Shown: positions 34,936 through 43,786, counted from the first letter of the stretch. The stretch is 64,000 bases of DNA from Nocardia flavorosea (GCF_015477805.1 NZ_JADLQL010000002.1:372001-436000); one strand, 5' to 3'. Translations and numbers: made by a program. Notes: generated from the letters alone by a model not told the origin.

Positions 34936-35370
34936 CTAGAGATCGTCAGGCAACAGACGGAACGCGGCGTGACCGGTGAGCGGGGTGACTGCGCGGAAAT
35001 CACGCCGGTCGAGCGTCAACACCTCCACAGTTTCGTATCGCTCGGCCAATGAAACATTAGTGGCATCAGTGAGGTCCAAGCGCATGGCCAGGTATCGGTT
35101 CTGGACCTTGCGCGCGACCCGCAAAAGATCCGCTGAGACCGTGGGCACTTCGATGCGTCCGGTGCGCTCTTGCGCCAACAACCAATCATTCACCGCATAA
35201 GCGGCTCGACGATCGATATTTCGGGTGGTGATGTGTTCGACTTCGAGCAGAACGAGTGGAGAAACGATGGTCAGCGCCGCCTGCTGCAGCGCTGCGCGCG
35301 CGGCGGCATGTTCGGGATCCGCGGAGTTGAAAGCGGCGACCAGACCCGAGGTGTCGCCGATCACGATCAT
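34936..35370 (-). CDS. PIN-domain ribonuclease toxin (VapC type)
   Basis: The 144-residue protein has the PIN-domain acidic residues: GDTSGLVAAFN at the N-terminus, an internal Glu in LEVEHITTR, LTDATNVSLAERYE and LDRRDF at the end. VapC toxins cut tRNA or other RNA. It overlaps the stop of the antitoxin gene by four bases, typical of a toxin-antitoxin pair. Confidence 0.87.
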   Translation of the reverse strand: MIVIGDTSGLVAAFNSADPEHAAARAALQQAALTIVSPLVLLEVEHITTRNIDRRAAYAVNDWLLAQERTGRIEVPTVSADLLRVARKVQNRYLAMRLDLTDATNVSLAERYETVEVLTLDRRDFRAVTPLTGHAAFRLLPDDL

Positions 35371-35618
35371 CCAGCATCGGGTTCGGTGTTGGTGATCGCT
35401 TCTCGCACAGCGCTGTCGATTTCATCCGCCGTCACCGCATGCCCATAGTCGAGAACGGGGATATCCCACTCCTCATCCCATCGGCGAGTACGGATCGCGG
35501 CCAGATGAAAAGCTTCACGAAAATACTCGGACTCCGGCCGCCCTTCGCGCGCGGCGGCCCTCTTCACCAGCTCGAGGTCGGCCTCGTCGACCATGACCGT
35601 CGTCTTCTTCAAACCCAT
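35367..35618 (-). CDS. Ribbon-helix-helix antitoxin (VapB type)
   Basis: The 83-residue protein starts at ATG 35618 with the ribbon-helix-helix pattern MGLKKTTVMVDEADLELVKR, AAAREGRPESEYFREAF. The C-terminal half should wrap the toxin. A perfect 8-bp inverted repeat lies just upstream and is the likely autoregulatory operator. Confidence 0.87.
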   Translation of the reverse strand: MGLKKTTVMVDEADLELVKRAAAREGRPESEYFREAFHLAAIRTRRWDEEWDIPVLDYGHAVTADEIDSAVREAITNTEPDAG

Positions 35619-35621
35619 AAG

Positions 35622-35643
35622 GTTATGGTACCCGCACCATAAC
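35622..35643 (-). promoter_or_regulatory. Operator-like palindrome before vapBC
   Basis: GTTATGGT (35622-35629) pairs perfectly with ACCATAAC (35636-35643) across six bases. It ends three bases upstream of the antitoxin start codon, as expected for VapB/VapBC autorepression. Confidence 0.7.
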
Positions 35644-35656
35644 ACACCGGTCAGCT

Positions 35657-35676
35657 TTCTTGAGGGCTGTCCAAGA
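35657..35676 (+). promoter_or_regulatory. TetR operator-like repeat before the TetR gene
   Basis: TTCTTGA-gggctgt-CCAAGA matches the two palindromes at 37464 and 37508, with the same 7-base spacer. It lies 38 bases before the TetR start. Autoregulation is inferred. Confidence 0.65.
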
Positions 35677-35714
35677 TAGGCTGGTTCACAGGACGCGATG
35701 AGTCAGGACTGCTG

Positions 35715-36275
35715 ATGCCGAGAAACAGACGCCCCCGCGATCGGGAGGAGAAGCGCGCCGAGATCGTCGCTGCCGCGCGGCGGTTGTTCACCGAACAGGG
35801 GTACGACGCGGTTCCGGTGAGCAGAATCGCCCAGGACGCCGGGGTGGTGTCGAACACGCTGTACTGGTATTTCCGGGACAAGGACGCGGTGTTGACAGCG
35901 GTGCTGGAGGAGGTCCTGGCCGACTCGATGGCCCGGTACGGTGAGGTCGTCGACACCGATATCGTCGATCGACTGGTGTGGGTCGTCGCGGAGTTGGAGC
36001 ACGTGAGCCGCTTGGTGACCACCGTTCACGCTCGCGCGAAAGAGTCGGAGACTGTCCGGGACTGGCACGAGGCGTTCCACGCGTTGACCGAGGGCTTGTT
36101 CCGGGTGGACCTGATCGGGATCGGGGTTCCTGAGAACGAGTTGGACGCGATGATCTCGATCGGGGTGTTCGTGGTCGAGGGACTACTGATGCATCCGGTC
36201 GACGATGAGCGCAAGCGCGCGGTGATGGAAACGCTGATTCAGAGCGCCCGCGGAATGGCGGTAGCCGCCCGCTGA
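35715..36275 (+). CDS. TetR-family transcriptional regulator
   Basis: The 186-residue protein has the N-terminal helix-turn-helix (REEKRAEIVAAARRLFTEQG, VSRIAQDAGVVSNTLYWYF). The C-terminal ligand-binding half is helical and not assigned. It is convergent with the alpha/beta hydrolase, whose upstream region carries two copies of the same palindrome found before this gene. That makes the hydrolase its likely target. Confidence 0.92.
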   Translation: MPRNRRPRDREEKRAEIVAAARRLFTEQGYDAVPVSRIAQDAGVVSNTLYWYFRDKDAVLTAVLEEVLADSMARYGEVVDTDIVDRLVWVVAELEHVSRLVTTVHARAKESETVRDWHEAFHALTEGLFRVDLIGIGVPENELDAMISIGVFVVEGLLMHPVDDERKRAVMETLIQSARGMAVAAR

Positions 36276-36315
36276 TGCAGTCAGCAGGCGGCTGCACGCT
36301 ACGCGCCGTGCGGGT

Positions 36316-37431
36316 TCAGGTCGCGGCGTCGGCGAATTGCTCGGTCAGGAAGTCGATCTGGTCGCCGACGGCGTCTTCGAAGTAGGTGCCGAGGTAGATG
36401 TCGAAGTGGTCGCACGGGTAGGTCTCCACGCGGACATGTGCCAGGCCCCGCGCGCGGCGTTTGGTGGTTTCGGCGGGGGCGGCGGCGTCGTTGTCACAGA
36501 CGCACAGCAGGGTCGGAACGCTGGAGTGGGCCATGGCACGGCCGGGACGGTACAGCGGCAGCCGGAACACCAAGCGGGCGGCCAGCGCATTGGCGGCGTC
36601 GAAGTCGTTGTCCGGACCGGATAGCACGCCCCACATCGAGTCGCGGCCCACCGTGGTGACGGGCTCATGTTCGTCGTCGTCGACCGTCAGTTCGATGTTC
36701 TTCGACAGCCGCGCACGAACCGAGGGCAACCTCTTCAGGAGGGCGCTGGAGCGCCGGGAAAGCCGGGTACCGGGCGGCAGTAGCGCCGACGCGCCCGCGA
36801 TGGCGTCGGATGAGGCCACGAATGCGGGCATCCACGAGGTTCCGGCCATCGGCATGAGGATGGGCCTGCTACCGAGCCAAGAGCGTGCGGTGTCGAGGAT
36901 TCCCACTGCCATCAGCGCGACAGCGCTGAGCGGCCCGGTCCGCAGTCGTGAGATCAGCGAGGCCGGTCCGTCGGTGAAGGGACATTGCGCGACGATGGCT
37001 GCTACTTGTGGGTCGCGGCTCCCGACCTGCAGGACGTGTCCGCCACCGAATGATGTGCCCCACAACGCGATCCGTTCGGCATCGACCTCAGGCAGGGTGC
37101 GCGCGAAGGCCACTGCGGCATGCCAGTCCGCGAGTTGGCGTCCGATGTCGAGGAGCTGGCGCGGCTCTCCGCCGCTGGCCCCGAGGTGGCGGTAGTCGAA
37201 GACCAGCACCGACCAGCCGTTCGCGGCGAACCGTTCGGCGAACGCCGCCAGGCGCATCTCACGCACCGCTCCCAGCCCGTGCCCCATGATCACCATCGGT
37301 CGAGGCTCGGACGCGCCGGGTGTGGTGTACAACCACGCCGCGCACGGCACCCCGTCGGAGATGAACTCCACATCGCGCCGCTGGATCGCCGCGGTGGCCT
37401 CACCTCGATCGATCGACTCGTCGGCAGCCAT
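36316..37431 (-). CDS. Alpha/beta hydrolase
   Basis: The 371-residue protein has the oxyanion region PMVIMGHGLGAVREMRL, the nucleophile elbow GTSFGGGH (Ser) and a late CDHFDIYLG that may hold the catalytic His. An inserted cap region sits between. It probably hydrolyses an ester or thioester; its substrate is not visible. Two TetR-type palindromes lie upstream of the start. Confidence 0.88.
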   Translation of the reverse strand: MAADESIDRGEATAAIQRRDVEFISDGVPCAAWLYTTPGASEPRPMVIMGHGLGAVREMRLAAFAERFAANGWSVLVFDYRHLGASGGEPRQLLDIGRQLADWHAAVAFARTLPEVDAERIALWGTSFGGGHVLQVGSRDPQVAAIVAQCPFTDGPASLISRLRTGPLSAVALMAVGILDTARSWLGSRPILMPMAGTSWMPAFVASSDAIAGASALLPPGTRLSRRSSALLKRLPSVRARLSKNIELTVDDDEHEPVTTVGRDSMWGVLSGPDNDFDAANALAARLVFRLPLYRPGRAMAHSSVPTLLCVCDNDAAAPAETTKRRARGLAHVRVETYPCDHFDIYLGTYFEDAVGDQIDFLTEQFADAAT

Positions 37432-37463
37432 ACCTTGATCCTTCCGCTCAGCGAATTCAGCAC

Positions 37464-37483
37464 TCTTGAACGTCGCCCAAGAA
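37464..37483 (-). promoter_or_regulatory. TetR operator-like repeat 1 before the hydrolase
   Basis: TCTTGA-acgtcgc-CCAAGAA, 33 bases upstream of the hydrolase start, matches the consensus TTCTTGA-N7-TCAAGAA with one changed arm base. Confidence 0.65.
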
Positions 37484-37507
37484 CCGTGTCGCGATCACGG
37501 TAGGCAC

Positions 37508-37528
37508 TTCTTGAACGCCAGTCAAGAA
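37508..37528 (-). promoter_or_regulatory. TetR operator-like repeat 2 before the hydrolase
   Basis: TTCTTGA-acgccag-TCAAGAA has perfect 7-bp arms. It lies 44 bases from repeat 1, about four helical turns. It is the best copy of the three. Confidence 0.7.
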
Positions 37529-37890
37529 GATGTTTCCTCGGCTACGCCGGCTCCTCGCGAAACTGCACTGGCGTGGAAGTCAGCGAACGAACACGTCGCT
37601 CGTCAGCCCGCCCCCGCGCCCCACTTCGGCCGCACCCTGACAGCTCATCCCGCACCGAATACGGCCGCGGCCGAGCAGGTCCGCGATCTCTCGGCCGGAT
37701 GGGGCACCACCGAACAGCCGGCACGGATCACCGGCCGCGCGTCCCGGCGCCGACTACTCGACCGCGCCGATGCCACCGCCGTTCGCCGGCTTCAGCATGG
37801 AGAAAACGGCGCCATCCGAGCACCCCGAGCCGTCGGCGGGCCCGGCGGATCGCCGACGGGCGACTGCTTTCTCGTGGCTGCGCGGGACAC
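37529..37890. other. Gap without a supported gene
   Basis: Several frames are open but none resembles a known family. The palindromes for the hydrolase lie at its left end and the P450 gene ends at its right end. Confidence 0.5.
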
Positions 37891-39093
37891 TCACGTGGAG
37901 ACCGTGAGGTTCAGACGTGCCAGACGCCGCACGATCAGGCTGGGGACGTAGGCCGGTTCGGGACCCCGCAGTGTCACGTTGCCGGTGGTGTCGAGCAGGG
38001 TGTGTACGGCCTGGGCGGTTTCTTTGCGGGCAAGGTGGGCACCGAGACAGAAGTGGATCCCACGGCCGAAGCTGTGGTGCCGTTTCGGCTGGGTGCGGTC
38101 GAGGTCGACACGGCCGGGGTGGTCGAAGATCCGCGGGTCGCGGTTGGACGCACCCCACATCAGCATCAGCCGCGCACCGGATTCGAGGTCTACTCCGGCC
38201 AGGCGGGTGGGAGCGGTGGTGACGCGGAAGTGGCCGCGGAACGGGCTCTCGATCCGCACAGCTTCCTCCACGAGCGCGTCCACGCAGCCGCGGTCGGCGC
38301 GGAGGCGCGCCTGGAGTTCGCGGTCTCCCGCGAGTAGCCGGACCGCCGTGCCCAGCAGGCTCGTGGTGGATTCCGCGCCCGCGGTCACCAACTGCACCAG
38401 CAGGATCGCGGCCTGATCGCGGGTTATCGTCCGAGCGGCGACGGCCGCGGCCACACTGCCCAGGACCCCGGCTTCTTCGCCTGGGCGGGCGTGATCGAGT
38501 TGTTCGCCGAGGTATTGGACGAAGTCCACGACCTCCAGCGCCGCCTGCCCGGCGCGATCGGGGGTCGCGACACCGGACACCATATCGATCGCGGCATCCG
38601 ACCAGCGGGCCAGCTGCGCGTGATCGGCGTCCGGCAGCCCGATCAGATGCCCGATCACCTGCACCGGCACTCGATGGGCGACCTCGGCCATCCAGTCACC
38701 ACCACCGGCGACGACCAACCCGGCCACTGCGGGCCGGACAGCGGCATCGATCATCTCGGTCAGCGCCGCGACCGAGCGTGGGCTGAACCGCGGCATCACC
38801 AGCGCCCGGTGCGCGGTGTGGGTGGGTGGATCCGCGGTCGCCAGCACATCCACCGCGCCGGCCGCCTCGGTCACCGACACCGCCGCCGATCCCGAGGCCG
38901 CCGACAGCACCGCGACCAGATTGCTCGAGTAGGTCTGCGGATCGGCCAGCACGGTGCGGATCGCGTCGAATCCCAGCACGACATACAACTGCTGTCCAGG
39001 CAGGAAATGCACATCGCCGGCGGCACGCAACTGGTCGAGCACCGGGTAGGGGTCCTCCAGCGCGACCGGGGAGAACAAGTCGGGGACAATCAT
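37891..39093 (-). CDS. Cytochrome P450
   Basis: The 400-residue protein has the I-helix oxygen-binding motif VTAGAESTTSLLG, the ExxR pair in EEAVRIESPFRG and the haem-ligand loop FGRGIHFCLGAHLAR with the axial Cys. It is a soluble class I bacterial P450. No ferredoxin gene is adjacent. It is divergent from a TetR gene, with a perfect long palindrome between the two starts. Confidence 0.95.
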   Translation of the reverse strand: MIVPDLFSPVALEDPYPVLDQLRAAGDVHFLPGQQLYVVLGFDAIRTVLADPQTYSSNLVAVLSAASGSAAVSVTEAAGAVDVLATADPPTHTAHRALVMPRFSPRSVAALTEMIDAAVRPAVAGLVVAGGGDWMAEVAHRVPVQVIGHLIGLPDADHAQLARWSDAAIDMVSGVATPDRAGQAALEVVDFVQYLGEQLDHARPGEEAGVLGSVAAAVAARTITRDQAAILLVQLVTAGAESTTSLLGTAVRLLAGDRELQARLRADRGCVDALVEEAVRIESPFRGHFRVTTAPTRLAGVDLESGARLMLMWGASNRDPRIFDHPGRVDLDRTQPKRHHSFGRGIHFCLGAHLARKETAQAVHTLLDTTGNVTLRGPEPAYVPSLIVRRLARLNLTVST

Positions 39094-39111
39094 GACGGCA
39101 CCGCCCTTTCA

Positions 39112-39139
39112 CACGTTGTATAACGTGTTATACAACGTG
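39112..39139. promoter_or_regulatory. 28-bp perfect palindrome between P450 and TetR genes
   Basis: The left arm CACGTTGTATAAC (39112-39124) and right arm GTTATACAACGTG (39127-39139) are perfect inverted repeats around GT. It lies 18 bases before the P450 start and 27 bases before the TetR start, so TetR bound here could block both promoters. Confidence 0.85.
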
Positions 39140-39166
39140 CTGGGCAATTGCGGTACCCTTCGGTCC

Positions 39167-39787
39167 GTGGTCGATGACGCTGCCGCCCTACTCCGCGAGT
39201 CCCGCGATTCCCTGCGTGTCGTACGCGAATTCGGGCCCGCCGAACGTGAGCGGCGCAGCGAGATCGCTGCCGTCGCACGCGCCATGGCATCCCGTGACGG
39301 CTACAAAGGTGTCACCATCCGGCAGGTCGCCGCCGAGGCCGGCACCACTCCGGTGACCGTGTACCGCTACTTCGGCTCCAAGGACGGCCTGATCCAGCAC
39401 CTGATGGCCGACTGGGCCCTCGACACCCTCGACCGCATCACCCGGCTACACCCCGACCCGGCCGCCGCCCCCGCCGACCGAGTCGCCGACACTTTCGCTC
39501 GAGTCATCGACTGGGCAGACGAACAACGCAACCTGCTCCACGCCGGCATGAACTCCGTACACTCCGGCGACGGACCCGGCATCAGGGTCTGGCGGCCGCT
39601 GTTCACCGAACTGGTCCGCGCCGCCCTCGCCGACCCGGACTGGACCGACGAACACGACCAGGCCCTGATCCTCGGTCACGTCCTGACCACCTGCCTCCTC
39701 GACCTGACCACCAACCCCGCCAACATCACCGATATCCGCCGCACTATCACCCGCGCGGCGCACCTACTCTTCACCGAACCCGACTGA
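39167..39787 (+). CDS. TetR-family transcriptional regulator
   Basis: The protein of about 206 residues has the helix-turn-helix GVTIRQVAAEAGTTPVTVYR followed by YFGSKDGLIQHL, and a helical C-terminal domain. GTG 39167 is preferred because the frame start at 39092 would place the operator palindrome inside the gene. It should repress itself and the divergent P450 until an unknown ligand binds. Confidence 0.9.
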   Translation: MVDDAAALLRESRDSLRVVREFGPAERERRSEIAAVARAMASRDGYKGVTIRQVAAEAGTTPVTVYRYFGSKDGLIQHLMADWALDTLDRITRLHPDPAAAPADRVADTFARVIDWADEQRNLLHAGMNSVHSGDGPGIRVWRPLFTELVRAALADPDWTDEHDQALILGHVLTTCLLDLTTNPANITDIRRTITRAAHLLFTEPD

Positions 39788-40133
39788 CGCGACTGTTCAT
39801 CAAGATGCAGTGTTGAACTCAGCCCAGCGATCCGGCTCGACGACGTCAACGCCCTCGCCTCTGCCATCGTCCGCGCTGCCCCCGGAAAGCAAGACCGGCC
39901 AATCGACCGGGGCAGCGCGCCGGGTTCGATGCGCCCAGGTTTCCCCGACGCGACCGAGCGGGTACGCACGCCGGGTACGGCGTGTCGAGGGTGCCGTCGG
40001 CGAACCGGGCAAGTATGGCGGAAACCGCGGCGACGGCCGGACCTGCCGGCGTTTGCTCATCACCGCCGGAGTCCTGGGCAGCGGGGCCCTCGTGGTCGCT
40101 GCCGGGAACACGCATATTCCGATAGCCGCTGTA
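39788..40133. other. Gap without a supported gene
   Basis: Open frames are present but show no family motif. An SOS-box-like sequence lies at its right end. Confidence 0.5.
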
Positions 40134-40149
40134 TCGAACATACGTTCTA
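40134..40149 (+). promoter_or_regulatory. LexA (SOS) box-like sequence
   Basis: TCGAAC-atac-GTTCTA matches the mycobacterial LexA consensus TCGAAC-N4-GTTCGA at 11 of 12 positions. It lies 22 bases before the DUF222 gene start. DUF222/13E12-type genes are known members of the mycobacterial SOS regulon. Confidence 0.65.
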
Positions 40150-40171
40150 TTCATGGAGTAGGGTCGGCAGA

Positions 40172-40489
40172 GTGAACACACATTCGACTGCACTGGCATC
40201 GCATGCGCCGAGGCGGAAATGGTCGGAACTGACTGATGTCGACTTACTGCGCACTCTCGTCGAAACCGAACGCCACCGGCGGCGACTGGGCGCGGCCATG
40301 GTGGCCGCAGTCGCCGAGGCCGAGCGTCGCGGTCTCGCCGCCGACACCGGCTACCGGGACACAACGGAGTTGTTGAGTGATCTGCTGCGGATCAGCACCT
40401 CCGAGGCGCGCCGGCGAATCGAATGCGCTGCTCCGCGGGCCCGATCGCGTTCCAGAAAGGCGTGGAGGGCGTTGGCGGCGGTGGGCTGA
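40172..40489 (+). pseudogene. DUF222 (13E12-type, HNH endonuclease family) N-terminal remnant
   Basis: From GTG 40172 the frame reads WSELTDVDLLRTLVETERH, RRLGAAMVAAVAEAERRGLA and TTELLSDLLRISTSEARRRI. This is the typical start of DUF222 proteins, normally 400-500 residues with a C-terminal HNH nuclease. It loses family likeness after about 85 residues and stops at 40489. No HNH motif is visible downstream. The promoter with its SOS box looks intact. Confidence 0.7.
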
Positions 40490-40600
40490 GCCCGGGGCGT
40501 AGCCGCGGAGGTTGCCGAGCGAGACGACGGTGCCGCTCACCGTAGCCCCGTGTTTGCGAATCCCGGCCAGGCAGAGCCTTCGGCAATGCGTTTCTGTGGT

Positions 40601-42166
40601 TCAGCCGAGCCTCCGGGCGGGGTCCGCGGGGCGGAGGAAGCGCTGCAGGGAGGTGCGGAGCGCCTGCCGGTCCGCGGCGTCCGGGTGGGGTGAGGCGGTT
40701 GCCCATGCGATGTAGCAGTCCGGGCGCAGGAGCAGTGCGGCGGGCAGTTCGGGATCGGGGTGTGCGGTCACGATGTCGAGTTGGTGATGCCATTCGGGTA
40801 GCGATTCCGCCCAGCCCGCATCGCCGGTCAGGTCGAGCAGCAGTGGCCGGGCATTCCTGGTCAGCTCGGCCAGCCGGACGGTTCCGTGCGGAGTGCGTAG
40901 TTCCATGTCCGGAGCGAACCGGCCGATGAGTGGGTGGGTGTCGGGTCCGCCCACGTCGTAGCGGATGTCGGAGCCTGCGGTGAGGTCGGCGAGAAGCTGC
41001 ACGGCGCTTCTGTCACGTAGCAGTTCGGTGAACAGTTCGCGCAGGGCGGTGATGTCGCCACCCGGGCCGATCAGCGCGGATTGCGCTCGGGCGTAGGTGA
41101 CCATGCGGGCGGCGGCTTGCCGGCGTTCGGTCTCGTAGCTGTCCAGGAGCCCGGCCGGTGCGCCGCCGCGGAGGTCGGCCGCGAGTTTCCAGCCGAGGTT
41201 GACCGCATCCTGAAGGCCGAGGTTGAGCCCGGGACCGCCTCCTGCGGTGTAGATGTGGGCGGCGTCGCCGAGCAGGAATACGCGCCGGTCCCGGAATCGG
41301 TCGGCGATTCGGGTGTGGCCGCCGCTCAGCCGCCGCAGCACGTGCGGCCCGCCTCCTGCAGGTGGACCGAGTGGCACTTCAGTGGCGAGTACGCGGCGGA
41401 CGCTGGCCCCTAGTTCGCCGAGGCTCATGGGAGTGCCGGTCTCGGGCTGGTCCCATTCGATCGTGCTGATCAGTGGCGGATGACCGGGGAACGGCGCGTA
41501 GGAGAAACCTCCGTGCTCGGTGCGCAGTGGCAGGAACGGCTGAATGGTTCCGTAACCGGGCACGATGAGCGCGCCGGTCGCCGGATCCACCCAGTCGGAC
41601 GGGACGGTGGCGTGTGCCGCCCGACTGGTCGCGCGGTCGTAGCCGACACCGGGGAATCCGATGCCGGACAGTTTGCGGGTGCGGCTGTGCGCCCCGTCCG
41701 CACCGGCCGTATAACGGGTCCGCAGCCGGTAATTTCCGTCCGGGCCCGTAACTTCCACGGTGACCGCGTCGCCGTCTTGCCTCAGGCCGATCAGCTCGTG
41801 TCCACGCCGGATCTCCGCACCGAGTTCGACGGCACGCTTTTCCAGAACCTTGGTGATGTGGTGCTGCGGGGCCGGTAGGCCGTAGATCGGACTGTTGTCG
41901 AGCAGGCTCAGGTCCAGAGCCATCGCGGCGAACATGAAGTAGGTGGAATTCGGTTGCGGCGGTACCGGGCTGCCACTGAGCTGTTCGTAGAGGCCCCGCC
42001 GATCGACCAGTTGCACGACCTGGCCGAGTAGCCCGTTGGCTTTCGGTTCCTCGTCCGGTGTGGCCAGCCGCTCCAGCACGATCGGCCGAACCCCGGCCAG
42101 GCCCAGTTCGCAGGCCAGCATCAGCCCGTTCGGGCCACCTCCGCTGATCACAACATCGACGGTCAT
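40601..42166 (-). CDS. Class A FAD-dependent monooxygenase
   Basis: The 521-residue protein has VDVVISGGGPNGLMLACELG (FAD motif), TAGADGAHSRTRK (DG motif) and RVFLLGDAAHIYTAGGGPG (GD motif). The C-terminal 130 residues form the thioredoxin-like tail of the phenol/aromatic hydroxylase and rifampicin-monooxygenase group. It uses NADPH and oxygen to hydroxylate an aromatic compound. Rifampicin or an aromatic polyketide are possible substrates, not proven. A tandem palindrome lies upstream. Confidence 0.9.
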   Translation of the reverse strand: MTVDVVISGGGPNGLMLACELGLAGVRPIVLERLATPDEEPKANGLLGQVVQLVDRRGLYEQLSGSPVPPQPNSTYFMFAAMALDLSLLDNSPIYGLPAPQHHITKVLEKRAVELGAEIRRGHELIGLRQDGDAVTVEVTGPDGNYRLRTRYTAGADGAHSRTRKLSGIGFPGVGYDRATSRAAHATVPSDWVDPATGALIVPGYGTIQPFLPLRTEHGGFSYAPFPGHPPLISTIEWDQPETGTPMSLGELGASVRRVLATEVPLGPPAGGGPHVLRRLSGGHTRIADRFRDRRVFLLGDAAHIYTAGGGPGLNLGLQDAVNLGWKLAADLRGGAPAGLLDSYETERRQAAARMVTYARAQSALIGPGGDITALRELFTELLRDRSAVQLLADLTAGSDIRYDVGGPDTHPLIGRFAPDMELRTPHGTVRLAELTRNARPLLLDLTGDAGWAESLPEWHHQLDIVTAHPDPELPAALLLRPDCYIAWATASPHPDAADRQALRTSLQRFLRPADPARRLG

Positions 42167-42282
42167 CGGCGTCTATCTCCTTCTGTTCGCGGCGCGACGC
42201 GGTCCGGCAGCCGCGGTGGTAATCGCCGCGTGCGGTGAATGCGGCGTCGAACTTCCCGGTCGAGCCAGACTAGAAGACCAAA

Positions 42283-42312
42283 TTGCGTGCACGCAACTTT
42301 GCGTGCACGCAA
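42283..42312. promoter_or_regulatory. Tandem perfect palindromes upstream of the monooxygenase
   Basis: TTGCGTGCACGCAA occurs at 42283-42296 and again at 42299-42312. Each is a perfect 14-bp palindrome, and the copies are 16 bases apart. They lie about 117 bases before the monooxygenase start. No intact regulator gene is next to them. Confidence 0.75.
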
Positions 42313-42329
42313 CTAGTACACGCGTCGAG

Positions 42330-42488
42330 ATGGTGGAGACGCCGACAGCAGCCGACGGACCGGCAGCATCACACGGCGACGACGATCTTTACCTGGATGT
42401 GGCCGCGCTCGGCGTCCCGATTCAGACCGGCCGGCTCGGCGGGATCACCGCCGGGATCGCGCAATCGCTCGATCCCCGCGCAGCCTGA
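42330..42488 (+). CDS. Short ORF of unknown status
   Basis: The 52-codon frame starts MVETPTAADGPAASHGDDDL and ends GITAGIAQSLDPRAA. It follows the tandem palindromes, in the position where a divergent regulator would be expected, but shows no helix-turn-helix. It may be a real small gene or a remnant. The next 228 bases hold nothing I can support. Confidence 0.3.
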   Translation: MVETPTAADGPAASHGDDDLYLDVAALGVPIQTGRLGGITAGIAQSLDPRAA

Positions 42489-42716
42489 CCGGGTACGCCG
42501 CAGCGGTGGCGTCATGGCGCACCTGCCGGCCGGCTTCCCGGCGATCGGCCCGTTCGGACCACTCCGCGGTCCACCGGCCCCGGCGTGGCATGGCACGGAG
42601 CACATCACCCACCTCGCGGGGTATTCCTCCGAAGACTCGACACAGGTTCGGAGACGACACATTCCGCACACCAGACGGTTCATCAAGCGGTGGCGGCAGC
42701 GCGCCCGCGGTGGTAC

Positions 42717-43439
42717 TCAGGTGGGGCCCTGGACGGTGAACCCGTCGAAGTATCGACCGCCGAAGATGTCCAGCACCTGGGTGACGATCTCGAGAATCGG
42801 TTCTGTGTCCCCCCGAGCCACCGCGCGAACACCGTCGGCCAATGTTTTCGCGTATTCCGCACCGGTGTGGCGGTCGAAGTCGGCCAGCTCCCGATGCAAC
42901 CACTTACCGGTCCCGGTCCAGTGGCGGTGCCCGGTGAGCAGCAGGTCGGCGGTAGCCCGCCACAGGTCGGCGGCGATCAGGAGCCGTTCGTCGTCGTCTG
43001 CACAGCCGGCGAGATCGTCGAGCCGGTCGGTGATCCCGTAGCGGGCCGAGCGGAGTTCCGCCGCCGTCAACGGCTCGGGACCGGCGGCCAACTGTGCCGC
43101 ACACCTTTCGTGCAGGTATTCACCGCTGCCGTCGTTGTCGAGCAGGATCACCGAGCAGCCGATCAGCCGCAGGGTCGCAGGCCGCCGAGCCTTGCGGTCT
43201 TCGGCCACGAAATGCCGCATCGCTTCTTCGGTGTGCACGAACAGCTCGACCGGCCATTCCCGATACCGCAGCGATTCCCGATACGGAGCCGGCGGACCGG
43301 CCAGGAGCACGCTGACGTCGAGATCCGACGTGGACGTGGCTTTTCCGAGCACGGTGCTGCCACCCAGCCAGGCTGCCCGCGCCTCGGGAAAGCGTTCACC
43401 GACCAGACTCCGCGCGATATCGAAACCCTCTACGCTCAT
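42717..43439 (-). CDS. Nucleotidyltransferase-fold protein
   Basis: The 240-residue protein has the pol-beta-type signature AWLGGSTVLGKATSTSDLDV (GGS followed by DxD-like) and a helical C-terminal half with LLIAADLWRATADLLLTG. It resembles aminoglycoside-nucleotidyltransferase-like proteins of unknown substrate. It starts at ATG 43439. Confidence 0.82.
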   Translation of the reverse strand: MSVEGFDIARSLVGERFPEARAAWLGGSTVLGKATSTSDLDVSVLLAGPPAPYRESLRYREWPVELFVHTEEAMRHFVAEDRKARRPATLRLIGCSVILLDNDGSGEYLHERCAAQLAAGPEPLTAAELRSARYGITDRLDDLAGCADDDERLLIAADLWRATADLLLTGHRHWTGTGKWLHRELADFDRHTGAEYAKTLADGVRAVARGDTEPILEIVTQVLDIFGGRYFDGFTVQGPT

Positions 43440-43504
43440 CCTCCTATCGGAACCCGCCCGGCAGCGCGGAGCAACAGTCGCGAAGGGCCGGAGCGGGCTC
43501 CGCG

Positions 43505-43684
43505 TCAGCGCGAGTAGTCCCGGAAGGTCATCACGCCGCCGACCAGGAAAACCATCACGGCGAGGATGTAGACGACGACGCGGAACCAGGTCGGCCCGTA
43601 GTAGCTGACCGCCATCGCCGCAGCGAGCGCCGCGAGAATCAGTACCACCCCGTAGAACGGTGTGCGCTGCTCCCTGTCAACCAT
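43505..43684 (-). CDS. Small two-helix membrane protein
   Basis: From ATG 43684 the 59-residue product has two hydrophobic segments: FYGVVLILAALAAAMAVSYY and FRVVVYILAVMVFLVGGVM, ending with a short basic tail. This is a common type of small actinobacterial inner-membrane protein. Function unknown. Confidence 0.65.
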   Translation of the reverse strand: MVDREQRTPFYGVVLILAALAAAMAVSYYGPTWFRVVVYILAVMVFLVGGVMTFRDYSR

Positions 43685-43786
43685 TCCTCCAGTGTCCGCC
43701 GGTAGCGGCCGGGTAGCAATGGACACCGCGCAGATCGTGCCCTGACCTGGGAATTCACCCCGGCGCGCATCGTCGGCGGCCGCCCG

